The notes beneath the pieces were generated by a model. The model saw nothing but the letters and a program-made list of their open reading frames with translations, did no database searches and was not told the DNA's origin. The position numbers were made by a program, and so were the translations under genes. This document shows, piece by piece, positions 25,272-37,800 of a stretch of 64,000 bases of DNA. How positions within the stretch are numbered: position 1 is the first letter of the stretch; the number at the start of each line of letters is the position of its first letter. Source of the stretch: Brachionus rotundiformis (lineage: Eukaryota > Rotifera > Eurotatoria > Ploima > Brachionidae); the NCBI GenBank assembly GCA_016802295.1, contig JAESIW010000071.1:334507-398506 (forward strand), given 5' to 3'.

Positions 25272-25394
25272 ATGGACCCCTCGCACTCAAATTTTTTCAT
25301 ATCGATCCCAACCAACTCATTCAATGAGCCTCCTCTAATCTCACAAGAAGCTACTTTCCAGTCCCAACAAAACCATCAAACTATTTTTTATTAA
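25272..25394 (+). CDS. Possible small ORF beside a TATA-like box
   Basis: A 40-codon frame starting MDPSHSNFF and ending QTIFY is open in a block that is markedly less AT-rich than its surroundings. The sequence CATATAAAAT lies immediately before its ATG. That makes it more likely to be a TATA box for a transcript starting ~30 bp downstream than a leader for this ORF. It may be a first exon or 5' UTR of an unseen transcript, or chance. No family is recognised. Confidence 0.2.
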   Translation: MDPSHSNFFISIPTNSFNEPPLISQEATFQSQQNHQTIFY

Positions 25395-28300
25395 CCCTTG
25401 CTCATTATTAATAACTAAATCTTAATATATGATTTAAATTAATCCAAATTTGCGTGAATAAATACAAAAATTTTATTTGTCTAAAGGTCCAAGCTTGTTA
25501 TTATTTTTAGTTAAGCTTTTTTTTTAATCAAATTTTTTTCTTGGTTCTAGAAAAAAAAAATTAGATTTGCTCAGTAAACCACGCATATATGCTTGCTTGT
25601 TAATTTACAAAAGATAATTTTCTTTTCATGTTGGTGTATTATTCTTGTGAATGGATCGATTTTTTATTTTTAAATTAGGTGAAAAAATGCATCAAAATAA
25701 AAAAGAGTATTGGAATTTTTATCAAAACTGAACAAGTCTAGTGCATAGCCAAGCAACGTCAAATGACCAGGAAGTCCGATGTGGCAGGAGGCTGTGGCTA
25801 AAAATAGAAATAATATAACGCTTTCTCCCTCTCTCTCTCTCTGTCTTATGTTGAATATAAATTAATTTTTTTTCTTTTAAAAAATATCCAGAAACCAGAT
25901 AAATGACTTTATTTTCAAGAGCCATAAAACAAACCAGGTCCCCTATTTTAGTTTTTAATTTTTTAAGTGAGCAATTAAATTTTCAATTTTTTCAAAATGC
26001 AAAATAAGTGTAGTTTAATGTCGTAGAATATTTAAAGAACAATATTTAAAATTAGTCAAGTTAATTAGCATTTTATTATAATTATAATTCTATGCATATG
26101 TAGCTAGTATGGATTATTCGAAAAGGTTAATATTTCTATGGCCTATTTGCATATAAACGTTAAGATGATATTTTACAAATACTCTATGCTGACCAAACTA
26201 GTCGTCTACAGATTTATCAAGCAAACAAATACACGCCAATATACACCTTGGCTATTTATTTGCTTTGTTGTTTTTGTGGAGTAGACTGTTTGAAGCTAGA
26301 TTTGAATTTTGTGCTTATTGGATGTCAAGGTCAAAGCTTTATTTACACATGTACTTAGTAAAGTAGCTCAATCGATCTATTCCGAACTAACCAAATATTT
26401 GTCTTCAAGTAGTTGTTAAATGATTCAAATTTCAGGTCTATGTGGACAACACAAAGTGTCCAAAATCTATTCTCATTTAGTGTCAATAGATAAAATGAGT
26501 ATAAAAAAAACATATAAAAATAGAGTGGATATTTTATTTTTGAAAGAAATTAACTTTTATCTTAACACTCCGGACGAGTAAATATTTGTTTAGCTATTGT
26601 TGTGAACAAAAGTGCCGCGTTCACTAGAGCTTTCAACACTGCATAACTAATCTGACGCAACTGAATAGATACTTTTTTTTTTATTAATAAAAATTACCTA
26701 CAATTTATTCTCATGCGTAATATTTAAATTAGACATACGAAATAATTTCTATTTTAGCACCTAGGTAAATTATCTATAAAAAGATGATAATAAACTTTTA
26801 AATTTCGTATATAAATTTTCTTTGGGCTTTTAGATAAGCTTTGAAATAAGAACGTCTCGAATTTAATTACAATTTGTATTTAGGGGTCCAGGGACGCCAT
26901 TAAAAGTCAAGTTTATCTTTAGTAGAAAATAAGTCTTTTTTAAAATGATATTATATTTAAATTGAATTTAATTTTGAGAAAAAAAATATATAAAATTAGA
27001 ATAATGCCCTAGAGTGGAGGGTTTTAAGCGTTGTGAAGTGATTCAAGGTTACCATTTAATATAAGCCAAAAGCTTAAATTTTTTAGTGAAATAAATTAAA
27101 TATTTTATGATAAATAAGTCAAGAAATGATTTTTTTTCTATTTAAATTATTATTCATAAAAATTTCTAAATATTTTAGATGACAGCTGTTTTTTTTTTGT
27201 TCTATTGAAATACATGCACCAATTTGAGCCATTTAAGCCAAGCGTTTTGTTGTGTGTATTCATCACACAAAACATCAATCAATTGATGACGCCGACCTCT
27301 ATAACTCATTACCCAAGTTTTCATACTATAAAATTAAGTTCATGAATTCATCTAATTATGCTATTTACAATTAAAGATGACTTTTTAGAAAATAATAGGT
27401 TGATTATCGAACGTAAATAGTATGAGACCATAAATCAAGATATAAGTATTTCTTGTCAGATTAATTTTTATTTTGTTTTTTTTTCCACAATTTTCCAAAC
27501 TTTAATTTTCTGCTTTTCAATTTTAAACCATTTTTTTTTATCTTCTATAGATAAAAAAATAAGTATGATACGATAGACATAAAATGTTGATCTAGAAAAT
27601 AGATTCAGTTTTTATAGTTTAGATAATACTTTCAAATTTGAAGTATTTAAGTAAATTTTTTTTTGATAAATAGACAAAAAATTGTTGTATGGTTTGGTGA
27701 AAAGAACAAATTTGATTAATGTAATGGGAAAATATTTATTAGCCATAGCTTGGCAAAGGGTCTATAGAAAATATCATTTTTTTAAGTGAATCACATTTTT
27801 ACATACAAGATAAGGATTAGTCGGCAATAATAATATTTTTATTGACGGCAATAGATGGTCCATCTTAACTGATATTATTGTTATTATTGTTAATAATAGC
27901 CGACAAAGACCGGCTATTATTTATTTGTTTAAGGGACATAATTAAGTTTAAAAAAGTCCGCTCAGACAGCGGCTAAAATAGCCAACTATTTCAATTGTCT
28001 TTTTCTCATCTCTTTCACCACAGTTCTCCTCCAACTTAGGTCCCACGCATTTTAAGGATTTTTTTCTTTCTGTCAAGATCACACTTTAATTTAGCTCTCG
28101 ATCATAATTTAAACAAAGCTTTAAAATTCCAAGCAGTCACATAAAATATTCGAGAAAAAAAGTCAATATAATAAGAATTTTTTCTCTATTTGGCTAAGTG
28201 CTAAATTTAACTAATTAAACAACAGAATAAAAAAATAATAAGTTTAAATATTTATTGGTATAAGAAAAATAAAACTGAGTGTAAAGCTAAATCGAGGAGA

Positions 28301-29437
28301 ATGTTCCTCAAGTAGAGTGTAATGTTTAGGTAAATTAAGTGCTCCATCATCATAATCTTGTGCTGAATTGCACTATTTACATTGTACTCGAGTGTCACTT
28401 ATTTTAAAGTCAGCTTTTTATGATTATAATAAAGCTAAATTATAATATTTTACATTAACGTTTGATGAACCAGGCATAATTTGGATGAGCGGTCAATCGT
28501 CATTTTAGGGCGGACCAAATCGAGTCCAAATAAATATGATGGAAAATGTAGAATCAAACCTAAAATTGTTTTTCTATGCTATGTTTTTCTAGTAAATTCT
28601 AGACAGTCTAAGGCCCGGGTCCGACAAGACCCATTATAACGAACTAACATTTCTCAAGGCAGCGTGACAGGCTCACATGTATGATGCATGTGCAGCTAAA
28701 CGTTCACACCCTGAGCCTGGAATCCGCCAAAGCTAGGTCCTTGACTCATACTCCTAAGCCAGTAAACTTAAATATAAGACGAAATAAAAACGGTCACCCG
28801 CTCTTCTTTCGCTCTCTCTCTCTCTCTCTCCCTGCATTCACTGATTCATTTGATACACCCATCCTACGCCCCACACCCCGGGTCCACACCGACCCACATC
28901 AAATATGCTAAAATCATAATTTATTAAAACTAATAAAAGAATGAAAGAATGAAAAAGAGAGAGAGCGAGAGAGAAAATTTTATATATAAATTTTTTGTTC
29001 AGAAATAAAATGTAAATTCTAAATTGCGATTTCTTTTTTTATTTTTTATATTTTATTTTTATAATTATTATTATCAAAAAATAGAAAAATAAATATTTTA
29101 AAAATTTTGTGCTATTTTGTTTCTAGATAGGATGATGTGAAGACCATACACTCTTAATAATAATCGAATTGTTGCCAAAACTAATCGAAGCCTAAACCAA
29201 TTGTTCGTCGTGTCCACACATACACAACACACACGCCAGTAACCAACACCAATACACAAAGACAATTAACTTCCATTTAGTATCCGCTATTTTATTCATT
29301 TAAAATAAAATAAAACCAAAAAACCGTTCTTATTTAAACCTAAACTAAACAAAGTAAACAAAAACCATTTGTTATTTATTGTTATTTTTTTCTGTGAGGT
29401 GAAAAGAGCAAGCAAATTATTGGTATTTTTTGGAAAT

Positions 29438-31774
29438 ATGCTAGCCGAACCGATGTTTCAGTTTACGGAGGAGTTTGAGCAAAAGCCATTGATGACAGTG
29501 GTAACGCCCACAATGGTGCAGCGGCCAAGTCTCAAGCGACCGTCCAAACTAGAGCTCAAGGTTAACCTGAACGATGAACAGTCGGCGCTGCTAACGCCAA
29601 AAGCGACCAGTGAAACGGCGCAGAGCCAACCGGTGAAAACGACAAACAAGAAAAAAAAGCGTCGATTCGCATCGGACATGCAATCGAGTCACTTTTCGGA
29701 CGTGTACTCGCTGACGGGCGAGTCTCTGGGCCGCGGCGCCTACGGCCAAGTGTTCGCCTGCCGCAACATTTACACCAATCAAGAGTATGCCGTCAAAATA
29801 ATCGACAAGTACACGCATCCGAATCGCGAGCGCGTATTCAAAGAAATCGAGATCTATTTGCATTGTCGGGACTCGCCGAACATTCTCAAGATAATCGAGT
29901 TCTTCGAAGAAGAGGAGAAGTTCTACGTGGTGTTCGAGAAGATGGAGGGCGGACCGTTGCTGAACCACATAGAGCAGCGGGGTCATCTGACCGAACGCGA
30001 GGCGAGCATAATCGTCAAAGACATTGCCAGCGCTCTTGACTTCTTGCACTCGAAGGGCATGGCCCATCGGGACCTCAAGCCCGAGAACATACTCTGCCAG
30101 TACAAGCACTCGGTTATACCTGTCAAGATATGCGATTTTGACCTCGGCTCGTCGATCAAGATCAACAGTCGATCGGCCACGCCGGTCACCACGCCTGAGC
30201 TGTGCACGCCGGTCGGCTCGGCCGAGTACCTCGCTCCGGAGGTCGTCGAGGCGTTCATGAACGACATGTCGTACGATAAGCGGTGCGATTTGTGGAGCTT
30301 GGGCGTCATTGTGTACATAATGCTGAGCGGCAAGGTGCCGTTTACGGGCAAGTGCGGCTCGGACTGCGGCTGGGAGCGCGGACAGGAGTGCCGCGAGTGT
30401 CAGCAGTTTTTGTTCGAGCGGATACAAGAGGGCGTCTACGAGTTCCCGAGCGCCGACTGGGACAACGTGAGCGCCGACGCCAAGGACCTCATAAGACACC
30501 TGCTCGAGCACGACGTCACCATGCGCTACTCGGCCGCCGACGTCCTCCGCCACCCGTGGATAACCGGCGTCGCGCCCTCCACCCAGCTCTGCACGCCCTC
30601 CATCCTAAAAAGGTACCCAAGCCTCTGTTTGCTCTCTCAATCTCTTAACCTTATTTTCTCTTCTAGGAACAACAGCGTCAGGGACATAGACAAGTATGCG
30701 GACGAAGCGCTCGCCATCAACCGCATGGTCGAGCACAATTTGTCCACCTCGATGCACTTGAGCCGCTCGTCGTCGACCTTTTTCTACGCCGAGATCCAGC
30801 AGCAGCAGGAGAAGCAAGAGCTCAAGCTGAACGAGATTAGGTACGCGAATGAGAACGCGAGCGGGGAAGTGCCGTCGAACGAGCAGGCGCTGACGCCCAC
30901 GGGCTCGCCGCGCATCTTCAGCATAGGCGACGAGGGCGACGACGACGACGATGACGAGGACGAGTTCAACTTCGACGAATTCCAGGACAAGTTCTCGTTT
31001 TGCAACGACCTCATGAACACCAGCAGCCAAACGGTCAATCAAACACTCGACCACATGGACACCATGGCCTATTTGTTCAGCAACAAGCTACGCTCGGACG
31101 ACTCGGACAACAACGGCCATCCGGGCACCAAATCGATACAAATAAGGCCTCGTTTCGACGAGGACAACTCTAGTGTAGATTATTTCCTAGCAAGTAGTGT
31201 AGACACGGTGATAAACGCTCCGTACTTGCGCACCATATCCAAGCCGAGGCCGATTCCGACCATAATCACGCCGTCGTCGACCTCGTCGTCGTCGGCGAAC
31301 AGCATTCAAGCGACCAGTATTGAGAACCAGCAGAACACGACGCCCAAAAAGACTCGCAAAAAGAACAAAAAGAAAAAGAAGTCGACGCAGCAGCCGCTAG
31401 ACTCGCCGGCCTCGGTGCAACAAGAGCCCGCGCCGCCCCCGCTGCCTCCGCCGGCCTCCGGTATGAAGCAGCTGTTCAGCAGTATTGTGTCCGCGGTGGC
31501 CAGCTCGGTCGCCTCCTCGGTGCAGCTAAACGACAAGACAAAAAAAAAGTCAGTGCTCAATAACAGCAATAGTGATTCGAATGTGAGCGGCAAGGCGGTC
31601 ACAAACGCCAAAAAGAACAAGCCCAAGATGCGCAAGCCGCATGCTAATCAGATGCAAACGAGCGCCGCTCCCACTGGAAACAATGGCAAGGCCGTCGGCT
31701 CGGCTAACATCGATCAATCGATCACCATGGCCAAACACAAAGCCATCAAGCCAGCTAATTGTAAAAAATGGTAG
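29438..31774 (+). CDS. MKNK: MAP kinase-interacting kinase (MNK1/2 type)
   Basis: Start at ATG 29438. One intron at 30613-30666 (54 nt) is inferred from GT...TTCTAG and from family sequence, giving 760 residues. MNKs are activated by ERK/p38 and phosphorylate eIF4E. Visible features: the basic KKKKRR stretch before the kinase domain, equivalent to the eIF4G/importin-binding region; Gly-rich loop GRGAYGQVF; AVKIID lysine; catalytic HRDLKPEN (~residue 210); and the MNK hallmark DFD in place of DFG (KICDFDLGSS). The activation loop is TPVTTPELCTPVGSAEY. The zinc-binding insertion has the pattern CGSDCGWERGQECREC. After the kinase domain the conserved ILKRNNSVRDI...ADEALAINR segment follows. A long, low-complexity C-terminus (~340 residues; acidic runs, then KKTRKKNKKKKK, then a PPPLPPP stretch) has no obvious classical MAPK-docking motif that I could fix. 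Codon use is G/C-rich relative to neighbours. Confidence 0.92.
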   Translation: MLAEPMFQFTEEFEQKPLMTVVTPTMVQRPSLKRPSKLELKVNLNDEQSALLTPKATSETAQSQPVKTTNKKKKRRFASDMQSSHFSDVYSLTGESLGRGAYGQVFACRNIYTNQEYAVKIIDKYTHPNRERVFKEIEIYLHCRDSPNILKIIEFFEEEEKFYVVFEKMEGGPLLNHIEQRGHLTEREASIIVKDIASALDFLHSKGMAHRDLKPENILCQYKHSVIPVKICDFDLGSSIKINSRSATPVTTPELCTPVGSAEYLAPEVVEAFMNDMSYDKRCDLWSLGVIVYIMLSGKVPFTGKCGSDCGWERGQECRECQQFLFERIQEGVYEFPSADWDNVSADAKDLIRHLLEHDVTMRYSAADVLRHPWITGVAPSTQLCTPSILKRYPSLCLLSQSLNLIFSSRNNSVRDIDKYADEALAINRMVEHNLSTSMHLSRSSSTFFYAEIQQQQEKQELKLNEIRYANENASGEVPSNEQALTPTGSPRIFSIGDEGDDDDDDEDEFNFDEFQDKFSFCNDLMNTSSQTVNQTLDHMDTMAYLFSNKLRSDDSDNNGHPGTKSIQIRPRFDEDNSSVDYFLASSVDTVINAPYLRTISKPRPIPTIITPSSTSSSSANSIQATSIENQQNTTPKKTRKKNKKKKKSTQQPLDSPASVQQEPAPPPLPPPASGMKQLFSSIVSAVASSVASSVQLNDKTKKKSVLNNSNSDSNVSGKAVTNAKKNKPKMRKPHANQMQTSAAPTGNNGKAVGSANIDQSITMAKHKAIKPANCKKW

Positions 31775-34700
31775 AATATTAATGAGAGGAGCATTTTGAT
31801 TTTACACACACACACACACACACAAATACATACAATTTTTATTTGTTCAAACAAAAAATAATTTTTTTTTTGTTTTTTTCTTCTTTTTTCTTCTATTTTG
31901 AATGTTACGATCAAAGATCAAAGAGTTTTTTGATTATCGATTTTGCTACATTGAAGACAATATTTGTGTCGCCTTGATCACGTGCACACAAACACACACA
32001 CACATACATGTACATAGTGTAAAAAAAAAACTTGCAAAAAAGGAAAAAAAACTCGTAATTTTTTAGCACGTGATCTAGAGCGGAGATTATTGAAATTCAA
32101 TGGGTCAAGGTCGATTATTTTTTAATTCCAGTAGTCATGTTAAATAAAGTCAATTCATCAAAAACTCAATTTAATTTCCAATAGTGTTGTATGCGCGCAA
32201 TAACTAAAACCAAATTTATAACAACAACAAACAAAACTTATCTCTCTCTCTCTCTCTACATTTGTCTGTCTCTCTTACTCTATCGGGTCTTTTTTTGTAC
32301 TTAAATAAAATAATCTATAAATAAGCCCGTTTTTGTTTAGATGATTAAACTTGAGGGTTTTGGATATCCCTGTATCTGTTAGTAATTTGGTTGGTGCTCG
32401 AGCCTCGATGCCAGGAGCTTTTGTAAATATAAGTAGGCGTTATATATTTTGTTTATTGGAAGGTTGGTGCGCCAATCTTCGCCTATTTTACACACTTCCG
32501 TGTCTACTTACAGGCTCGTTTCCAGCGCTACGAAGCTCGGCACCGACCCCAACATAGCTGTTAAATGCTCTAATTGTTTTTTATTTTTCTAATGACTGAA
32601 GTGTCATTTAAAATTTGTTAATCAAATCGTGCTTTATGATTAAAATAGTGTTGATATTTTTTTCTCATCTCTTTTGTGTATATCTTGTTCATATGTCCAT
32701 AGAATTCCTGGCAATTTTTTGTTGATGTTTTTTTCTTTTTTGGTGACTTTTAATCTTTAGTTAGAGATAATCATTAGTTGGATACACTGGCTTTCATAGT
32801 TTACTTTATTAGCTTATTGAAAAACGAATGATATTTAGACTTAACGAATTTTGGATATTTTATTTAATTTTTTTTTTAATTTATAAAAACTAATAAAATA
32901 ATGAAATAAAAATTGAATCTTTTTTGCCTTAAATAAATTCACTGAATTACTATGCCGGCTCGATTAAGTCGGTCTTAATTGTACTATAGAACAATTAAGA
33001 TTAGGATAGATTTTGCATAATTGTCTTTGACAGCGGCGGTGATAACAATTTGGACCTCTTAGAAAACATTTTGTCAGCTAATTAGAACCGTATCTCCTCC
33101 TTTTATTAATTTTTGATTATAGAGATTGACAATAATTTTATTTACAAAGAATATAATAAATACATGTTTTATTTTACAAAATTTAATTGTTCATTAATTT
33201 TTTATTCACTTCTTGTGAAGCATGGGGTGACCACTTCTTCTCATGGCATCTCCATTTTGGTAAAGTCTGGCCTAATTAACCTTTAGTTTACTGTTAGTCA
33301 TTCCGCCTTGTTTGGAATTCTTAGCAATCGTGAGCTTTTCTTTTTGATGAATTCATTCTTTTGAATGGTTCAGAGTTTGCCAATGTACCAAATATTTGTC
33401 AGACTCATACTTAAGCACTCAATATTCGCGTAGGTACACTATAGTTACGTTTAGTACACTGTTGGTACAGCTTGAACTTTGTTTCTTTGGTGTAGTTTGC
33501 TGACTTTATGAATGTCAGTGTCTCCCAAGTTTTTTTGCCCTATGCAGTCGATATGCTGAACCATCTTTTGGAATCGGTATTTTAAATTTTGAAAATTAAT
33601 TAGTATTATATTTATTATTTAGTTAATTATTTAAATTATTAAATTAATTCAAAAGGAATATATGTATTTTTTCGATTGATTTATTGGAACAACTAAAGTT
33701 AATAATAGAATACAAATTATTCAAGGATGCTAGGTTTATATTTACTAAAACAAAGCAGAAAATTTGGATCAAGTTAATGATAAAATCTACGTAGATAAAA
33801 TTCATTTATCAAATGAATATTTTTATGCACTATTTGATCTGAAATCAAAAAGCTTTTAAAGTTAATCGCCCACATTTTATCTTGATAGTTGATATTTGAT
33901 AAGTTTACTTATGTAATTTATTAAATATGACGACTGAAAAGTAGCAGAAGATTTTTTTTTTTATCAAAAAATTTAATCACATTTAATTTAAAATGCTCCT
34001 AATTTACTTTTTAATCAAAAATCAATGTAAATTTTATAAAAAATAAACATTTTTCAAGAAACCATATTAACTATTTAAATTAAAAAATTATTAAGAAGAC
34101 TTTATTTGATTAATTCTAAAGATTAATTAATTTGTTTTTTTTTTTATACCAAAATAAAAAACATATTTTTGATTAATTACGTAATCAATAAGAAAATATT
34201 TAAAGTATTTTTTTTTTCATAGAAAACATATTCAATTAACAAAAAAGAGTCAAATCTAGTTTTGTAAAATTGCCTTAGAAAAAAAAATAATAATAGAAAA
34301 TTCTAGAATTTAATAAAAAATACTCAAATATTTTATGATATTTAAACAGAAGTCTTACAAATGCTAAATGAATAATAGCGACTTTGATGGAAAAAAAAAT
34401 TAAATAATAATATTTCTTCAACATTTCATGATTACTCTATTTTTCTCAATTAATTTATTTAGCTTTCTAATTTTATTAAAAATAAAAAAAAATTTTAAAA
34501 TATTTATTATTTTAAGATCTAAAAAAAACAAATTTTAATTTAACGTGAAATTTGATTCAAAATAGAGGCTTTTAACTTCCTTGTAATAATTAAGACAAAC
34601 AATTACATTTTTAAATGAATAATAATTATACAGACAACAATAAATATTCCGAGATTTCCAGGTTAAGGGTCCAAAAAAAAACTAATCTACTAATAATTTA

Positions 34701-34805
34701 AATTTTTATCTCGGTGTCCGGTTTATTTAGAAAACAATCTTAAATAATTAATGCATCTTTATCAAACATTATTGTTCTCTTCCATCGGACATTTTACATT
34801 AATTA
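31775..34805. other. 3' flank of MNK and intergenic DNA with simple repeats
   Basis: Simple repeats are (CA)n at about 31804-31823, further CA tracts near 31987-32003 and (TC)n at 32240-32257; the first ones probably lie in the MNK 3' UTR. A short inverted-repeat block at 32388-32553 is listed separately. A 37-codon minus-strand frame at 33564-33451 (starting MVQHIDCIGQK) is less AT-rich than its surroundings but stands alone. From 33.6 to 34.8 kb the DNA is very AT-rich without features. Confidence 0.5.
32388..32553. repeat. Imperfect short inverted-repeat block
   Basis: GGTTGGTGCTCGAGCC near 32389 and its approximate reverse complement GCTCGGCACCGACC near 32536 bracket about 160 bp of G/C-balanced DNA in an AT-rich setting. 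Pairing is interrupted by small indels. It could be a tiny non-autonomous element or a folded ncRNA. No target-site duplication is clear. Confidence 0.3.
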
Positions 34806-37800
34806 TCACCTTGATTCTTCTTCGCTGTCCTCGATATGATTAAAACCATGTTCATGCACTTCATGATGTAATTCTTCATTTTCTTCCAAGTCGAAAAAAG
34901 ATGGTGCATTTGCCAAAATCTCCTTAATCGACTCAAAAAAACTCAAGCTAGTTTTAATCTCGGTCTTGATCTCATTATCATCTAAAGGCTCTGATTCTTC
35001 AGGCAAAGTTTCTGTTTGTCTTAATTGGTCTTTTTCATAGGGTTCTACTTTATCATCATCTAGATTCTGCTCTGGTAAAATTTCGCGTTTAATTTCCTCT
35101 AATACGCTCACGTTTTCCTCTTTCAATGCTTTCACGCTTTCCTCTACTTTTTCTTCCATTTCTTGCTGCTCATTTTTCAGCTCTGGCTCCTCTTCCACTA
35201 TTTCTGCCACTTCATCAATTTGTTCAAGTGACTTTTTCTTTTTGTCTTTTTTTTGTTTTTTGTTTTTTTTCTCCTTTTTGACTTGAATTTCAACCTCTAG
35301 CTGGTCATCTTCAGATTTGTCTATTTTTTCTTCCTGTTCATCTCCAATTTCAGAACTTTCTTCCACCCCAATCGATTGTTCCTGTTCTTCAACACTCGCT
35401 TGGTCGATTTCGTTCACAACTTCTTCAACAAGATTCTCACCAATCTCCTCTTTGACTTCATTAATTGCTTCTTTTTCTGCTCCTAAATTTTCCTCGTTGA
35501 GTGTCTCATTTTCTACAACCACAACACCATCTTCAATAAGAGTTTCATTTGAGTTGACCACATCCACAATAGGTTCACTGGCATTAACTTGAGATACTTC
35601 AGTAGTCTTTTTTTCTATTTTATCTATTAATTTTTTGATTAGATGATCTTTTTTGAGTATCTTTTCATACTCTATAGTGAACACAACTTTGGGCTTTTGG
35701 TCAATAATAGTAATTTTTTTCTTATCCTTTGGTTTTTTTTGGGAGATTTTCTTTTTGTTTTTTTTCTTATCGACTTTTGACTCAATCTCTTCTTGTTCTT
35801 TGTAGTCTTTTTGAGTGTCCATAGGTGACAATTTATTAGACAATCTGTACCTAAACTCAAATCCAATTTTGCCAATATTTTCATTTTTTTGCGGCAAATC
35901 ATCATCTTTTTTAGATTTTATTTCCTTCTCTGTTAGTTTTTTAGATTTTTTTGTTTTTTTTTCATTCTGAAATTTTTTCGATACTCTATACCTAAATTCC
36001 CAGCCAACTTTAGGCTTATCTTTATAAGATGTCTCATCTGTCTGTTCTTGAACATTTTCTTCAAATTTTTTTGTGTCCTTCAAAGGCTCTTCTTCTTTAA
36101 TAGGTTCATTTTTCATTTTGGAAACTCGATATCTATGTTCCCAGCCAACTTTTGGCTTTTGTTCAATCTCGATGTCAACATGTGGTTTATGTTTTGCTTC
36201 CCTTTTTGGTTTTGTTTCAGCTGGTTTCTGGTCTAAAGCAGACAAATATTTGTTCACTCTGTACCGGTGTTCAAAACCAACTTTGGGTTTTTCCACCGGT
36301 ATTTCCTCTTCTTTGTTAATTTCTTTTTGTTCAGCTTTTTGCTTCTTGGTCTTTTTGGTCTCTTGTTTTATTTGATTTGGCTTATCGGCCAGCATTCTGG
36401 ACACTCTGTATCGGTATTCCCAACCAACCTTTGGCTTTGGCTCAAATGACTCTTCGACTTGAGGCTTTTTCTCTTCAACTGGCTTCAAATTTTTCTTTTT
36501 CGACATATGCTTTACACCTGGACCATTATCGTTTAACCATCGGCTTATTCTGTACCGATGTTCCCATCCCACTTTTGGTTTAGGTTTATCCTCAACAAAT
36601 TGTGCTTTTTCATCAACAATGGTATCTGTTTTCTTGATAACTTTAGGTGTATTTTTCAAATTTTGCATCATTTTTGAAATTCTGTATCTATGTTCCCAGC
36701 CAACATTTGGTTTATCCACTTGCTTGTCAGATTCCTCTATTACAGGCTTTTTAGGCTCTGTTTTTTTCTTTAATTTCTCAATTTTTGGCTCTATTTTTTT
36801 CTCAGCCAACATGCGACCAATTCTGTACCTATACTCCCATCCAACTTTTGGCTTATTCTCATCAATTGGCTCCTCTTTTTTCACATTTTCTTCCTTTTTA
36901 GCCAAGTTAACCAAAGTATCTTGATTATCCGGGAGACCTTCACAAAACGGAATGTTCTCATCATCCGAATAATCAACAACATCTAAGATGTTGTCAGATT
37001 TTTTGTTTTTTTTTTCCGGTTTTTTAAGTAAACTTTTAAATTTGTTGGTAGCTCGATATCTATATTGCCAACCAATTGGACCTATTTTATTTTTATCAAT
37101 TTTATAGTTGCCTATTAGAAGATAATTATCTTCTTTATTAGAATCTTTATTAGACTCTTTATTAACTTCTTTTTGAGTCTCGTTCTTTCTTGTTTTTCTA
37201 CCAGTTTGATCTTTCAAATACTTGGATATACGGTACCTGTGTTCCCAGCCAACTTTAGGCTTTTCTATGTGATTTTGATCATCATGGTCACTTTTTTCTG
37301 TGTGTGTATCAATTTTGGGATTTTTCAATGATTCAATATACTTGGACACTCTGTATCGATGCTCAAATCCAACTTTTTTATTATCTGGTATCTGAATTTT
37401 TTCCTCATTTTTCTCATTTTGTGAAGAATCTGAGTCTTCTTTTTTGGCCTTTTTACTTTTGGTCATTTTTGGTTTATTCTTTGTCTCTACACGTTTATCA
37501 TTTAATTTTAATAATTTTCTATTCTTGTACAAATCAGGACCATCTTCATCAATTTCTTCATCTTGGTCAATGGAAAGCAGTTTTCTACCCTTTCGTCCAT
37601 CAACTTTATACTGTGATTTTTTGTTTCTAGCTGGAATAATATCTTCGTCGTCATCATCATCATCATCATCAAGATTGGAGTTTTCTATGGTAAAAAGAGA
37701 TTTGATAATATTCCATACCAGACGGAATTTGTTTAATTTGTCAGATGAAACAACTATTTCTGATTTTTTTAATTTATTTGATTTACTAATTGGTTTTGCC

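Larger units (their letters stand above)
21754..29437. other. Large AT-rich intergenic region upstream of MNK
   Basis: About 7.7 kb with no supportable multi-exon gene. It holds (TTA)n near 22318-22333, (CT)n at about 25829-25842 and 28811-28830, and a strong hairpin at 22713-22760. A second hairpin near 27892-27921 has stems AATAATAGCC and GGCTATTATT. A TATA-like box with a small ORF lies near 25270. The more GC-balanced stretch at 28.6-28.9 kb and the CA-rich stretch at 29.2-29.3 kb probably belong to the MNK promoter and 5' UTR. Confidence 0.5.

Noticed and set aside
28681..28911. 76-codon frame with LTHTPK and SLSLSLP
   Set aside because: Overlaps a (CT)n microsatellite in the MNK upstream region; composition explains the open frame.
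29591..30553. 320-codon minus-strand frame opposite the MNK kinase domain
   Set aside because: Antisense by-product of G/C-ending codons in MNK, which is unambiguously coding on the plus strand.
32351..32557. 68-codon plus-strand frame in the MNK 3' flank
   Set aside because: Coincides with the small inverted-repeat block and has no protein-like pattern. Treated as a repeat.
33451..33564. 37-codon minus-strand frame starting MVQHIDCIGQK
   Set aside because: Balanced composition is suggestive, but no splice partner, promoter or family could be identified. Too short to call a gene.
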